From JBPOHE01 sp052035915 (GTDB lineage: Bacteria; Pseudomonadota; Gammaproteobacteria; Chromatiales; Chromatiaceae), in the NCBI GenBank assembly GCA_052035915.1, contig JBPOHE010000007.1, positions 1 through 60,613 of the forward strand: a DNA stretch of 60,613 nucleotides, read 5' to 3'. The notes beneath the pieces are model-generated. The model was not told where the DNA came from, made no database searches, and was given only the letters and a program-made list of their open reading frames with translations. This document shows positions 8,609 to 16,428 of the stretch, one piece after another; position 1 is the first letter of the stretch; the number at the start of each line of letters is the position of its first letter. The translations under genes and the position numbers were made by a program.

Positions 8609-9604
8609 ATGCGCACCCGTCGTCTCGGTAACACGGACCTCCAGCTTTCCTGCATCGGCCTGGGAACCTGGGCCATCGGTGGTCCCTGGGACTTCGGTTG
8701 GGGGCCGCAATCGGACGAGGATTCGATCTCCACCATACGTCGGGCGCTGGACCTGGGCGTCAATTGGATCGACACCGCCCCCGTCTACGGTCTCGGGCAC
8801 GCCGAACTGGTCGTGGGCCGGGCCATCAACGGACGACGCGACAAGGTCATCATCGCCACCAAATGCGGTCTGGTGTGGGACGAATGCCCCCAGCGCAAGT
8901 TATGCGGCCGACTCAAGGCGGAAAGCATCAAGCGGGAGGCGGAAAACAGCCTGCGACGGCTGGGTATCGAGACCATCGACCTCTATCAGGTCCACTGGCC
9001 GAATCCCGAACCCGATATCGAAGAGGCTTGGTCGGCCATCGGGGAGCTGATCGCCGAGGGCAAGATCCGTTATGCCGGGGTCGCCAACTTCTCCGTGGCC
9101 CAGATGGAACGACTTCAAGCCATCCACCCCATCGCCTCCCTGCAACCGCCTTACAGCCTGCTGGATCGGGCCGTCGAGAGCGAATTGCTGCCCTATTGCG
9201 TAGCCCAGGGTATCGGCATCGTGGCCCACGGCCCCATGGCCTATGCCCTCTTGACCGGGAAGTTCAGCCACTCCTATATCGCCACCCTGCCCGCCGACGA
9301 CTGGCGCCGTCGGGGCGGTTGCTTCCAGGAACCCGAACTCAGCGCCAACCTGGCGTTCGTCGACAAGCTCAAGACCCTCGCCGAACGCCGCGGCCATCAG
9401 GTGGCCCATCTCGCCATCGCCTGGGTGCTGCGCCGACCCGAGGTGACCGCCGCCATCGTCGGCGCGCGTCGCCCCCAGCAGATCGAACAAACCCATGCCG
9501 CCGCCTCTCTGGATTGGCTGCCGGAAGATCTGGAGACCATTGAGGCCTGGCTGGCCGAGCGGGATCGGATCATCAGCACCCATATAGCCTGCTCCCCGGT
9601 GTGA
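8609..9604 (+). CDS. Aldo/keto reductase
   Basis: 331 residues with AGGAG before the ATG. AKR barrel hallmarks: RTRRLGNTDLQLSCIGLGTW at the N-terminus, the catalytic D and Y in NWIDTAPVYGLGHAE, K in IIATKCGL, H in YQVHWPNP, and a C-terminal AIVGARRPQQIEQ cofactor-binding loop. The sequence is closest in style to the YajO/Tas-like NADPH-dependent group. Substrate unknown. The stop codon TGA shares its last base with the left inverted repeat of a miniature element, so the 3' end of the gene coincides with an insertion point. Confidence 0.92.
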   Translation: MRTRRLGNTDLQLSCIGLGTWAIGGPWDFGWGPQSDEDSISTIRRALDLGVNWIDTAPVYGLGHAELVVGRAINGRRDKVIIATKCGLVWDECPQRKLCGRLKAESIKREAENSLRRLGIETIDLYQVHWPNPEPDIEEAWSAIGELIAEGKIRYAGVANFSVAQMERLQAIHPIASLQPPYSLLDRAVESELLPYCVAQGIGIVAHGPMAYALLTGKFSHSYIATLPADDWRRRGGCFQEPELSANLAFVDKLKTLAERRGHQVAHLAIAWVLRRPEVTAAIVGARRPQQIEQTHAAASLDWLPEDLETIEAWLAERDRIISTHIACSPV

Positions 9605-9754
9605 TACCATTTCTTGATAGGTATTATCGATATTCGTAGGCTGGTGTTGAGGCGCGAAGCGCTGAAACCCAGCTTCTGAGTAGCTGGGATTCGCTTCGCT
9701 CATCGCCAGCCTACCCCATGACTTTCAGGCGGATAAACTAATAGGAAATGGTAT
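9604..9754. mobile_element. Miniature inverted-repeat element, family A, copy 1
   Basis: Perfect 10-bp terminal inverted repeats ATACCATTTC / GAAATGGTAT enclose 131 bp that fold into a long internal hairpin (GTAGGCTGG...CCAGCCTAC, with an inner CGAAGCG/CGCTTCG arm). It encodes no protein. A second copy in the same orientation lies at 14639-14792, with near-identical sequence. No target duplication is evident. Downstream, 9755-9970 contains no gene, only a degenerate AT-rich palindrome remnant and a CCCATGCCCGG half arm around 9888. Confidence 0.85.
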
Positions 9755-9970
9755 GAGATCCTCTTCCGATCCCTGATCAACACTGGACACCAGCACGCGA
9801 CCGGGGGTGAAGGGGAAGCTGATAACAATGTTTATGTACTAATGATATTTTGTTGAATATTTTTATGTAGCAATGCTTCTACCGCCCATGCCCGGGGCCT
9901 TTTGGGTCGATAAGCGGGTTGTCGTCGCCGGCTCGTCCTTCTCGGACTCTATCCAGCATGAGAGAACACC

Positions 9971-10372
9971 ATGAGCATCGAAGAGGAACATCAAGACGTC
10001 CTGCAGAATATCGAGTTCGTCGTCACCCAGATCTATAGACGCCATCCAACATTGACCGACTACGGCGTTCTGCGCGCCTACGAGGCCCTGGTTCAAACCT
10101 ATACCGCGGAACTCTCGGGACGTCCGCCGAAGCCGTTGATGTTACAAGGAGGGCCTGAAGGGGTGATGCTGGAGAACCTCAGAATCATCTGTGAATGGCG
10201 TCTGGGTCGGATCAACAGGCCAAACGCCGCGGGCCGGGGAGAACAGTCAGAGCCCATTGATATTCCGACCCTGATTCAATGCCTGAAAAGGCTCATCAAG
10301 TCCGTCAACAAGTGGAACAAAAGCGGCGGCCAACAAGGGTACCTGCACTTCATGACGCAATTTATCCATTGA
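9971..10372 (+). CDS. Hypothetical protein, all-helical, 133 residues
   Basis: Not recognized. GAGAG precedes the ATG at suitable spacing and base composition is normal for the genome. The protein is predicted mostly helical: an acidic N-terminus (SIEEEHQDVLQNIEF), then TQIYRRHPTLTDYGVLRAYEAL, and a basic C-terminal helix LIQCLKRLIKSVNKWNKSGG ending in LHFMTQFIH. There is no signal peptide or membrane segment. It stands alone between a miniature element and a repeat cluster. Its length, initiation site and codon use support a real gene. Confidence 0.6.
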   Translation: MSIEEEHQDVLQNIEFVVTQIYRRHPTLTDYGVLRAYEALVQTYTAELSGRPPKPLMLQGGPEGVMLENLRIICEWRLGRINRPNAAGRGEQSEPIDIPTLIQCLKRLIKSVNKWNKSGGQQGYLHFMTQFIH

Positions 10373-10462
10373 GGGCTCGGACGACAGGCCGATCGGCCTG
10401 TGGTGGGTTGGCTTCGCTTATCAGCCTCACCAAGAGACGGCTGCCTCAGCCCTCTATACGCT

Positions 10463-10546
10463 GGTTCCCAAGCTCCAGCTTGGGAACCACTGCGTGGCAA
10501 GCTCTTGCTTACCGACCTTCGACATTCCCAAGGAGGACCTTGGGAA
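10463..10546. repeat. Two short perfect hairpins (TTCCCAAG family)
   Basis: GGTTCCCAAGCT-cc-AGCTTGGGAACC (10463-10488) and TTCCCAAGG-agga-CCTTGGGAA (10525-10546) are perfect stem-loops 37 bp apart and share the TTCCCAAG core. The stretch 10373-10687 holds only these and the hairpin at 10648-10683. No gene is seen in it. Confidence 0.7.
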
Positions 10547-10647
10547 CGAGCGGACCTCCTGTCATCACTGCTTGACTGTGAACAACTCCTCTTCAGGGTT
10601 CACGATGTTTGCATGTGCGATTGCCCTGTTGATGGTGGCGATTAAAC

Positions 10648-10683
10648 ATGCGTGCGATTAGGCTACGCCAATCGCACCTACGG
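10648..10683. repeat. CATGCGTGCGATTA...ATCGCACCTACGG repeat, copy 1
   Basis: A short inverted repeat (GTGCGATTA / ATCGCAC arms). The same flanks recur at 59553-59589 with only the loop changed, so this is a dispersed intergenic repeat. It abuts the 3' end of the broken RelE-type toxin gene. Confidence 0.65.
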
Positions 10684-10687
10684 CCCT

Positions 10688-10972
10688 TTAATACACCTCG
10701 TCGTGGGTGCCAATATCATGCAAAATGATGACTTCACATCCTGTTTTCTCATCGATTTCAATGGAGAAAACAATGCGGCAATCATAGCCACGGGAGCAGG
10801 CCCACAATCCCAGCAGAGCACCGCTAAGTTTATGCGTTCACGGGGCAGGCGCAAATACATCCGCCTGCATTCGCCGAAGCACCTCATCAATATAATCTTG
10901 CAACTTGGGAGTCTGTTTTCCAAATTTCCGATAGGCTCGCCGAAATCTTGGCGTGATAACCAACAGCCTCAT
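10688..10972 (-). pseudogene. RelE/ParE-superfamily toxin gene with in-frame stop (codon 45)
   Basis: One frame reads MRLLVITPRFRRAYRKFGKQ...LQDYIDEVLRRMQADVFAPAP, then TGA (10840-10838), then THKLSGALLGLWACSRGYDC, RIVFSIEID, and the ending ILHDIGTHDEVY. Both halves match one RelE-family toxin of ~94 residues, with the stop inside the DVFAP..THKLSG segment. The first ATG overlaps the antitoxin stop (ATGA), the usual TA layout. A single nonsense change, with no frameshift, separates it from a full gene. TGA read-through is possible, but inactivation is simpler. Confidence 0.85.
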
Positions 10973-11199
10973 TCATCATCCTCAAGCGTCCGATGCAACT
11001 CGGCAATGGCCTCTTCTGCAGATTGCGCCTTGAATTGGCCATCGCGGAAAGCCGCTATTGACTTATTAGCATCGACCATGATTTCCTGCCGCCGGGTTTC
11101 AATCCGGCGCTTGCTTAGAATGTCGATCAGCATTTCTTGCTGATCTGGCGGAAGTTGCAAAACGGTATTAATGGCTTGATCCAAGGTTATGGCATTCAT
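10969..11199 (-). CDS. Antitoxin of a RelE/ParE-type module
   Basis: 76 residues. The sequence MNAITLDQAINTVLQLPPDQ begins a helical N-terminal region typical of a class of small antitoxins paired with RelE-like toxins. A charged linker (SKRRIETRRQEIMVDANKSI) and an acidic, likely toxin-wrapping C-terminus (AEEAIAELHRTLEDDE) follow. AGGAG lies 13 nt before the ATG at 11199. Its stop overlaps the toxin ATG. The antitoxin frame is intact while the toxin frame is interrupted. Confidence 0.75.
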   Translation of the reverse strand: MNAITLDQAINTVLQLPPDQQEMLIDILSKRRIETRRQEIMVDANKSIAAFRDGQFKAQSAEEAIAELHRTLEDDE

Positions 11200-11399
11200 C
11201 GTTTCCACAATCTCCTTGCTTTCATTACAGCCGTAGAAGGTACGCGATGCGTACCCTACGAGGCTCTCCTGCGTCACGCATGCGTTCGGGTGGGATCATG
11301 AGTTCTAACGCCTGCCTCAGCCGCGAGCGTAGCGAGTCGTCTGGAGGCGCATGTTAGGAAATTACGTGTATTCTCTGGTTGCATTCAGCGTCGTTGGAT

Positions 11400-11430
11400 G
11401 TTGGGTTGGCGATACGGCCGCCAACCCAAC
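11400..11430. repeat. GTTGGGTTGGC hairpin
   Basis: Arms GTTGGGTTGGC (11400-11410) and GCCAACCCAAC (11420-11430) form a perfect 11-bp stem. The same GTTGGGTTG core appears twice in the nested repeat at 59347-59433. The stretch 11200-11477 otherwise contains no gene. Confidence 0.6.
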
Positions 11431-11477
11431 CTATGGTGCTGGGTCCGAGTGAAAGCGCAGGTTAGCTTTCAAATTCA

Positions 11478-11729
11478 TCAGTAGATTTCTCGACGATGGC
11501 CTATTGCAATAACGATCACAACTAACTGTTCGTCGTGGATTTCGTAGATGACTCTGAAATCGCCAATTCGGATTCGCCACGCATCTCTACCTGTGAGTTT
11601 CTTGCTGCCGACTGGTCTTGGATTGTGGGAAAGCGCTTTTACCTGATCAGCAATCTCTGCTCGACGGACTTTATCAATTTTTGCAAGGGACTTCTGCGCG
11701 CTTCGAGTGATTGAGATCGATTAGCTCAT
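11478..11729 (-). pseudogene. Second RelE/ParE toxin gene, stop at codon 3
   Basis: Starting at the ATG that overlaps the antitoxin stop (ATGA, 11729), the frame reads M-S-stop and then SISITRSAQKSLAKIDKVRR and further to a typical RelE end: WRIRIGDFRVIYEIHDEQLV and IAIGHRREIY. The family N-terminus is usually M-x-Y-x-I-x-ITRSAQK, so codon 3 TAA (11723-11721) most simply derives from a Tyr codon (TAC/TAT). Everything else is intact for 83 codons. No alternative ATG, GTG or TTG exists between the stop and the conserved core, so translation from another start is unlikely. Confidence 0.82.
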
Positions 11730-11932
11730 GAGCTGACATCAGTATCTATCTCGTTCAGTGCCTGATCAAAAGGGATTATCTCGTCGCTAGTGAGTTTAGC
11801 TTCGTCGTAAGCCTTTATGTCTTCGAGTTCCTCTATGGCGCTGAGGATTTCCCGCCATTCATTAATGGGTAAGACTACGGACTTAGGAGTCTGATTAGAG
11901 TCGACAATGTATTCTGGATGAAGAATGTTCAT
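11726..11932 (-). CDS. Phd/YefM- or RelB-like antitoxin
   Basis: 68 residues. The N-terminus MNILHPEYIVDSNQTPKSVV with LPINEWREILSAIEELEDI resembles the Phd/YefM DNA-binding fold, followed by an acidic tail (KAYDEAKLTSDEIIPFDQAL). AGGT precedes the ATG. The 4-nt overlap with the broken toxin frame is the standard operon arrangement. It is intact. Confidence 0.75.
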   Translation of the reverse strand: MNILHPEYIVDSNQTPKSVVLPINEWREILSAIEELEDIKAYDEAKLTSDEIIPFDQALNEIDTDVSS

Positions 11933-11998
11933 GGTGTGTACCTATTGTAACCACGCTTCGGATTTCGACTAGTTTAGTAGGTCGAAAAAACACAGTGT

Positions 11999-12040
11999 TG
12001 CCCGACATTTTATAGAAGATGTCGGGCACAGGTGCCCGAC
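11999..12040. terminator. Competing hairpins directly after the GapS4b-like stop
   Basis: TGCCCGACAT (11999-12008), ATGTCGGGCA (12019-12028) and TGCCCGAC (12033-12040) can pair as 1:2 or 2:3, giving two mutually exclusive stem-loops. The second stem abuts the stop codon at 12041. Related GTCGGGCA/TGCCCG hairpins occur at 14380-14401 and around 59083-59100. It may end transcription of the defence module or be a small repeat. Confidence 0.5.
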
Positions 12041-13159
12041 CTACCGGGCTGTCTTCACTCTATGTTTTTCGTAGGCTTCCATTTTGTATCTTTCTAAAGA
12101 CTCAATAACCAGTTTACTGACTGTGCTTCTGGTTAATCCTTCTTCATTTGCTTCTAATCTGAGCATCGAAAGATTAAGCGTCAACTCGCCCCCCGCAGAC
12201 TCATCCTTATCAGAAAACTCAAATAGTATTCTGCATGTTCCAGAGCAATTATCGCCTTCAAACTCATAATCACATTGAAGCCCGAACAATCGGATATACG
12301 GATGAATGGATTTATCACTGACGAAAAATGTCGAGTGAAGCCCCTGTCCCTTCATCTTCATGTCTTCGATCTTATCCTTCATCCACGCAATATTCTGCGG
12401 CGGGTTAGCAACGCTGTGATCTGGTGAAAAATGAATGTCCCTGGTGTCAACAAAGCGCAGCATTGAGTGACTTACGTTTTGGGTGAGATCATTCATAAAT
12501 TGTACGCGTGATTCATTCGTGAAGTCTGAATACCTGATTATTGTTACGCCGACACTTTGTTTGATGTGCCCTTCGCTTTTGAAGTGCTTTATCAAAGCAC
12601 TTGAGACTTTGTTTCCGAAGTCGATTGTTTCTGGTGCGGTATGGCTTAGCGAAATGTTTAAGGACTTACCATCGTTGCTTTTCCGTATTTCAACACGGCC
12701 CCCATGTGTGACTGTGTTTTCTCCCCAGTTCTTAACTGGATCACGTCTATCAATCTCGAAATCCATGTAGATGTGATCTGGATTATCATTTGATGCAGTA
12801 AAATTTGACATACTTGAAAGACTGAATACACCAAACTGGTCATTCAGAAGAGTCTCGTAGTCAGCCATATCTGGCAAAGACTCAAGCAAGTTGGATTCAG
12901 AATCCCAGCTAATAGTGCGAGTTTTAGATTTTGGCGATTCCTCTTTTGTCCTATAGCTCTCGCGCAAGTCCACGTACTCAAAGGGAGACAGCCCGGTCTT
13001 GATGAGAATGGGGCCTAGAACTTCCTTCTGATCTGACCCTGTAAATACCCCTCTTGCGCGCAAAACGTTTTTTAATTCGGCGTTCTTAACCTTTGTCTGG
13101 CCAATTAGCTGGCGCAAAAAATCCCTAGTAGGAAGCAAGACCTCTTCGTTGTTATTCAT
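12041..13159 (-). CDS. GAPS4-like anti-phage protein B (GapS4b-like)
   Basis: 372 residues, soluble, no signal peptide. The N-terminus (LLPTRDFLRQLIGQTKVKNA, ELKNVLRARGVFTGSDQKEV, LIKTGLSPFEYVDL) matches my memory of the GapS4b family, partner of GapS4a in the two-gene anti-phage system GAPS4 described in gammaproteobacterial GMT islands. The middle has SLSHTAPETIDFGNKV and a beta-rich C-terminal half. The start overlaps the upstream gene by 8 nt. The gene is visibly AT-rich compared with its neighbours, with codons such as AAT, TTT and AAA abundant, indicating acquisition. Assignment rests on memory of sequence style, not a search. Confidence 0.62.
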   Translation of the reverse strand: MNNNEEVLLPTRDFLRQLIGQTKVKNAELKNVLRARGVFTGSDQKEVLGPILIKTGLSPFEYVDLRESYRTKEESPKSKTRTISWDSESNLLESLPDMADYETLLNDQFGVFSLSSMSNFTASNDNPDHIYMDFEIDRRDPVKNWGENTVTHGGRVEIRKSNDGKSLNISLSHTAPETIDFGNKVSSALIKHFKSEGHIKQSVGVTIIRYSDFTNESRVQFMNDLTQNVSHSMLRFVDTRDIHFSPDHSVANPPQNIAWMKDKIEDMKMKGQGLHSTFFVSDKSIHPYIRLFGLQCDYEFEGDNCSGTCRILFEFSDKDESAGGELTLNLSMLRLEANEEGLTRSTVSKLVIESLERYKMEAYEKHRVKTAR

Positions 13160-14102
13160 TATTCAAGCTCCTGTAGTCTGGCCGAAAGCTAGCTACTTTT
13201 ATCCGGGTAAAGATATCGCTCTCAAAACCTGTGGCAGCCCTCTTGACTGCATCACCATGACTAGACTCAACATAATTAGGAAATAGAAACAGCAACGTGC
13301 AACTCATGTCTTGAGTGTATTCTTTGGCTGCTTGGATTAGCCTGCGCAGAGAGTCTTGCGCAAAACCTTCTATGGTAGACAGACAGAAAATATCCTGATC
13401 ATGCCGGGACTGTGCCTTAATGATTAGCGGAATCAAAGGTGAGGTCAGAAATTCAAGCGGACATACCTTTCCATATCTCGATATGGTTTTGTCAACATAA
13501 CTTAGTGAAGTCTCAGGATAATAAAAGTGCAGGCGATCGGAGTCGTACTCATGTCTCAAATACTGCACGGTGTCGAATATAAAGTTTATTCTCTGATTAT
13601 CAACCACATGAAACGACTCAAAGCTCCAATCGGAATCAAGTTGTGAGTTTGCAATTTTTGATACGACATCATCATATGTTTCTTCGTTACTCGATAGCCA
13701 GAACAATACCCCGGAATCCCTACTTTTCGTTGTTCGCCCCAACAATTCCTGCTGTTGCTTTTTTAACTCTGAATGTTTGTAACACTCCAAGGTTTCGACT
13801 AAGTCCTTGGCGTGCGATTTGAAAGTCGACTTTGGATTGTTTTCGTACGGGTTTTGTGAATGCTTAACAGATATTACCGCGCTTTCGGCAGTCGAGCCTT
13901 CAAGTGGGCTTCTATAGCAGTACAAATAGTCAATTCCATGTGTTTCTCTTTTTCCAGTCTTTGACCCTTCACTGGCATGTTTGCTTGGCTTTCTACATGG
14001 CAGTTCTTGCCCAGATAAAACGCCTTCCCACCCCAATAAATGGAAGAAATTGCCAACGATATTCTCGCCAATTTCTCCAATTTTTTTAGATTTTTCACCC
14101 AT
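13152..14102 (-). CDS. GAPS4-like anti-phage protein A, PD-(D/E)xK nuclease-like (GapS4a-like)
   Basis: 316 residues with AAGGA before the ATG. The N-terminus KSKKIGEIGENIVGNFFHLLGW is the helix that opens many PD-(D/E)xK nuclease folds. The expected acidic and lysine strands follow as HGIDYLYCYRSPL and AVISVKHSQNPY, giving a D...(V)K arrangement. FKSHAKDLVETLECYKHSELKK and SGVLFWLSSNEETYDDVV continue the family pattern I associate with GapS4a. It is the first gene of the AT-rich pair, the order expected for GAPS4. The function would be nucleolytic anti-phage defence together with the downstream protein. Confidence 0.65.
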   Translation of the reverse strand: MGEKSKKIGEIGENIVGNFFHLLGWEGVLSGQELPCRKPSKHASEGSKTGKRETHGIDYLYCYRSPLEGSTAESAVISVKHSQNPYENNPKSTFKSHAKDLVETLECYKHSELKKQQQELLGRTTKSRDSGVLFWLSSNEETYDDVVSKIANSQLDSDWSFESFHVVDNQRINFIFDTVQYLRHEYDSDRLHFYYPETSLSYVDKTISRYGKVCPLEFLTSPLIPLIIKAQSRHDQDIFCLSTIEGFAQDSLRRLIQAAKEYTQDMSCTLLFLFPNYVESSHGDAVKRAATGFESDIFTRIKVASFRPDYRSLNNE

Positions 14103-14500
14103 TGCAAGTTCCTTTCACCAATCTGCGGGTTGGATTTTTATGCATAACATGTAATCGACGACATCGTCTTCCTACCAAAAGTATCTAAATCTAGATACCA
14201 ACCCTTACCCCAATGGTCCTCCATCAGCTCCCACCCTGGATCCCAACCCCGGGGCTACGGCATTTTCGTAGCCTGACTTCCACAACCGCGGATGAGGTCG
14301 CCATATCCATCCAGCCTGATTGACCTCGTTGCGCCGATCGATCTCCCAATATTCCACCCGAGCTGTACGCCACGCAGGCCGGGCACTTTATGGGATGCCC
14401 GACATTTTCCATTGAATCCCTGGACAAGGCCAGGCTTTGGCCCAACCTTCTACATCACTCCCTAACAGCTGAGATAACCTTGAAGAGTCAGGTTTTGGCG
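14103..14500. other. Intergenic stretch upstream of the GAPS4-like operon
   Basis: No gene is seen. The part next to 14102 is AT-rich and should carry the promoter of the defence operon. From about 14220 the composition returns to GC-rich. A CGGGCA...TGCCCG hairpin lies at 14380-14401. Short open frames here have no family resemblance. Confidence 0.6.
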
Positions 14501-14624
14501 TTCCCGGGCATGGGCGGTTTAGCCCGATTTTTCCTTCTCCTAGAGAGAACAATGCCCCATCATGAATGGGCATATGTTCTCTTTAGAAGAACGAAGAATG
14601 GCCGTTTGGGGCCCATGCCCGGAA
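14501..14624. repeat. Twin-hairpin palindrome (PAL family), copy 1
   Basis: Outer arms CCGGGCATGGGC (14504-14515) and GCCCATGCCCGG (14611-14622) enclose two AT-rich hairpins, TTCTC...GAGAAC (14535-14550) and GTTCT...AGAAC (14576-14592), joined by AAT and AT-rich spacers. The same plan recurs at six more sites in the window. Its right arm ends 16 bp before miniature element A copy 2. Confidence 0.85.
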
Positions 14625-14638
14625 CCTGGAAGGGCCTC

Positions 14639-14792
14639 ATACCATTTCTCGATAGGTATTATCGATATTCGTAGGCTGGTGTTGAGGCGCGAAGCGCTGA
14701 AACCCAGCTTCTCAGTAGCTGGGTTTCAGCGCTTCGCTCATCGCCAGCCTACCCCATGGCTTTCAGGCGGATAAACTAATAGGAAATGGTAT
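14639..14792. mobile_element. Miniature inverted-repeat element, family A, copy 2
   Basis: Same terminal repeats (ATACCATTTC / GAAATGGTAT) and orientation as 9604-9754. This copy keeps a longer perfect internal palindrome (GCGAAGCGCTGAAACCCAGC with its complement), so it may be the less decayed copy. It forms the right boundary of the cassette that holds the TA modules and the GAPS4-like pair. Confidence 0.85.
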
Positions 14793-14861
14793 CAGCGACT
14801 AGCTCGGCCATCCTTTGCCGAGGTTCCCTGAAACACCCGAGCCCTTCCCCGCGACCAAGGC

Positions 14862-16409
14862 TCAAGGATTCACCGCCAAGGGCGCCTCGAAGTGTTGGGT
14901 GGTGAAGACCTCGAAGGCGGCGCCTTCCTTCCAGGCGTCCTCCGGCAGACCAGCCTTGCGCGCCAGATGAGAGAGGGTTTGTTCCCGATTCCAACCCTGT
15001 TCCCGGGCCACTTCGGGGAGAAAAACCGCGCTCCGACCTTCCTTGTGCAGGATGATGCCGTGCACACCGGGCTGGAAGTCCTCGACTGAGGGGATGGACT
15101 GGGGCGGGCTGAGCACGCTGACGGTTAGTTCCAGCTCTTTCAATTCCTCCGGCTGCACCGGCGGGAAGCGGTAATCCTGCTGAGCGGCGTTGAGGCCGTT
15201 GAGGATCACTGCCCGATACAGGGGCTCCTTGGGCAGGATGTAGCCGATGCAACCGCGCAGCTCGCCATGTTTCTTCAGGGTGACGAAGGCCCCCGAGGGT
15301 TGACGACCGGCCTCCGGCATCTCGGCCAGGAGTCTTTCATAGTCCGCTGCGATGCCGCTTTGGGGTAGCACGGCATCGATGACCGCGATCCGGGCCAATC
15401 GATGCAGCCAGGGCAGCAGTTCCGGAGTCGGGGCCGTCTCGGCGCGCTTGGGCGCGGCGGCCTTGGACAGAGGGGCCGGATCATAGACGCCGATGCTGAG
15501 GTAACTGACCGAATGGTCCCATTGCTGGGTCAAGGCGCCGCTGGTGTCGTATTGGATCAGCTCGACCTTGGAGCCGGGATTGAGCAGATGGACCAGGATC
15601 AGCAAAGGGGAGAGACCGCAGGCGGTAATGCCGGTACGCCTATGGTATTCCGCCAGGCCTGGGGCATCCTGTTTGGTGATAAATTCAAAGGCCCCCAGAT
15701 CGAGGTTCCGCAGGCGCTCGGGCAATTGCTGATCCGGCGGGAAAGGCAGATAGTCGTATCTGGGACCGTAGTGGGTGAAGTCGCCGGAGATCAGCAACAG
15801 GCTGGTGTCGTCCAACAAAGGGCGCAGCAACTCGGCGGCAGCGGCATAGTCCTGTTCCTCCATGACACCGACGAGTACGGGCAGGAGTTGCCAGCCCGGG
15901 GCCAGACTGCGTTGCAGGAAGGGAAGCTGGATCTCCAGGCTATGTTCGCCCAGGCGGATCGCCTCGTCTCCATGCACCAGGGGTGATGCCCGCAAGGTGG
16001 CGATCGCCGCCGTATCCAGGGGGATGCTGCCCAGAGGAGTGGCATAGTGACTGGCTTCTGGTATCGCCAGACCACGAAAGCCACCGCCATGGGCCGGTCC
16101 AACGGCGATCACCCGTTTCAGTGCCCGCCCCTGGAGCTGGATATACCCCTTGGCCGCGGTGGCGCCTGAATATTGATACCCGGCATGGGGACTCACCAAT
16201 GCCCGCAGCTCGGTGGGCGGCGGGCTGGGGGCCGGTCCGGCCTGCTTGAGCAACTGGTCGATAATCTCCTGGAGTTGGGCCGGCTCCTGCGGATACCAGT
16301 AGCCGGCGATGGCCGAGGGCCGGATGGAGTCGGCGTAGACCGTACCCAGTCCCCAGAACAACCCCAGACAGAGTCCCAGAAAACCCCAGCGCATTGGATC
16401 TCGCCTCAT
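14862..16409 (-). CDS. AmmeMemoRadiSam system fused protein B-A (MEMO1-AMMECR1)
   Basis: 515 residues. A signal-anchor (~8-25, WGFLGLCLGLFWGLGTVYA) is followed by a MEMO domain at ~28-300 with SPHAGYQYSG, GPAHGGGF, GEHSLEIQLPFLQ, GDFTHYGPRY and TACGLSPLLIL, which carry the conserved His/Asp metal-binding positions. An AMMECR1 domain at ~325-515 has GAFVTLKKHGELRGCIGY and QDYRFPPVQPEEL. These are the B and A parts of the AmmeMemoRadiSam system, here in one polypeptide and apparently exported or membrane-tethered. The system's reaction is unknown. The start at 16409 has a strong GGGGAGG sequence. It is the last gene of the operon. Confidence 0.92.
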   Translation of the reverse strand: MRRDPMRWGFLGLCLGLFWGLGTVYADSIRPSAIAGYWYPQEPAQLQEIIDQLLKQAGPAPSPPPTELRALVSPHAGYQYSGATAAKGYIQLQGRALKRVIAVGPAHGGGFRGLAIPEASHYATPLGSIPLDTAAIATLRASPLVHGDEAIRLGEHSLEIQLPFLQRSLAPGWQLLPVLVGVMEEQDYAAAAELLRPLLDDTSLLLISGDFTHYGPRYDYLPFPPDQQLPERLRNLDLGAFEFITKQDAPGLAEYHRRTGITACGLSPLLILVHLLNPGSKVELIQYDTSGALTQQWDHSVSYLSIGVYDPAPLSKAAAPKRAETAPTPELLPWLHRLARIAVIDAVLPQSGIAADYERLLAEMPEAGRQPSGAFVTLKKHGELRGCIGYILPKEPLYRAVILNGLNAAQQDYRFPPVQPEELKELELTVSVLSPPQSIPSVEDFQPGVHGIILHKEGRSAVFLPEVAREQGWNREQTLSHLARKAGLPEDAWKEGAAFEVFTTQHFEAPLAVNP

Positions 16410-16428
16410 CTCCCCCTCCCCTTTTGGT

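Noticed and set aside
10678..10923. Open frame of 81 residues on the minus strand inside the RelE-type toxin gene
   Set aside because: It is out of frame with the recognizable toxin (ILHDIGTHDEVY), lacks a ribosome-binding sequence and has no family resemblance.
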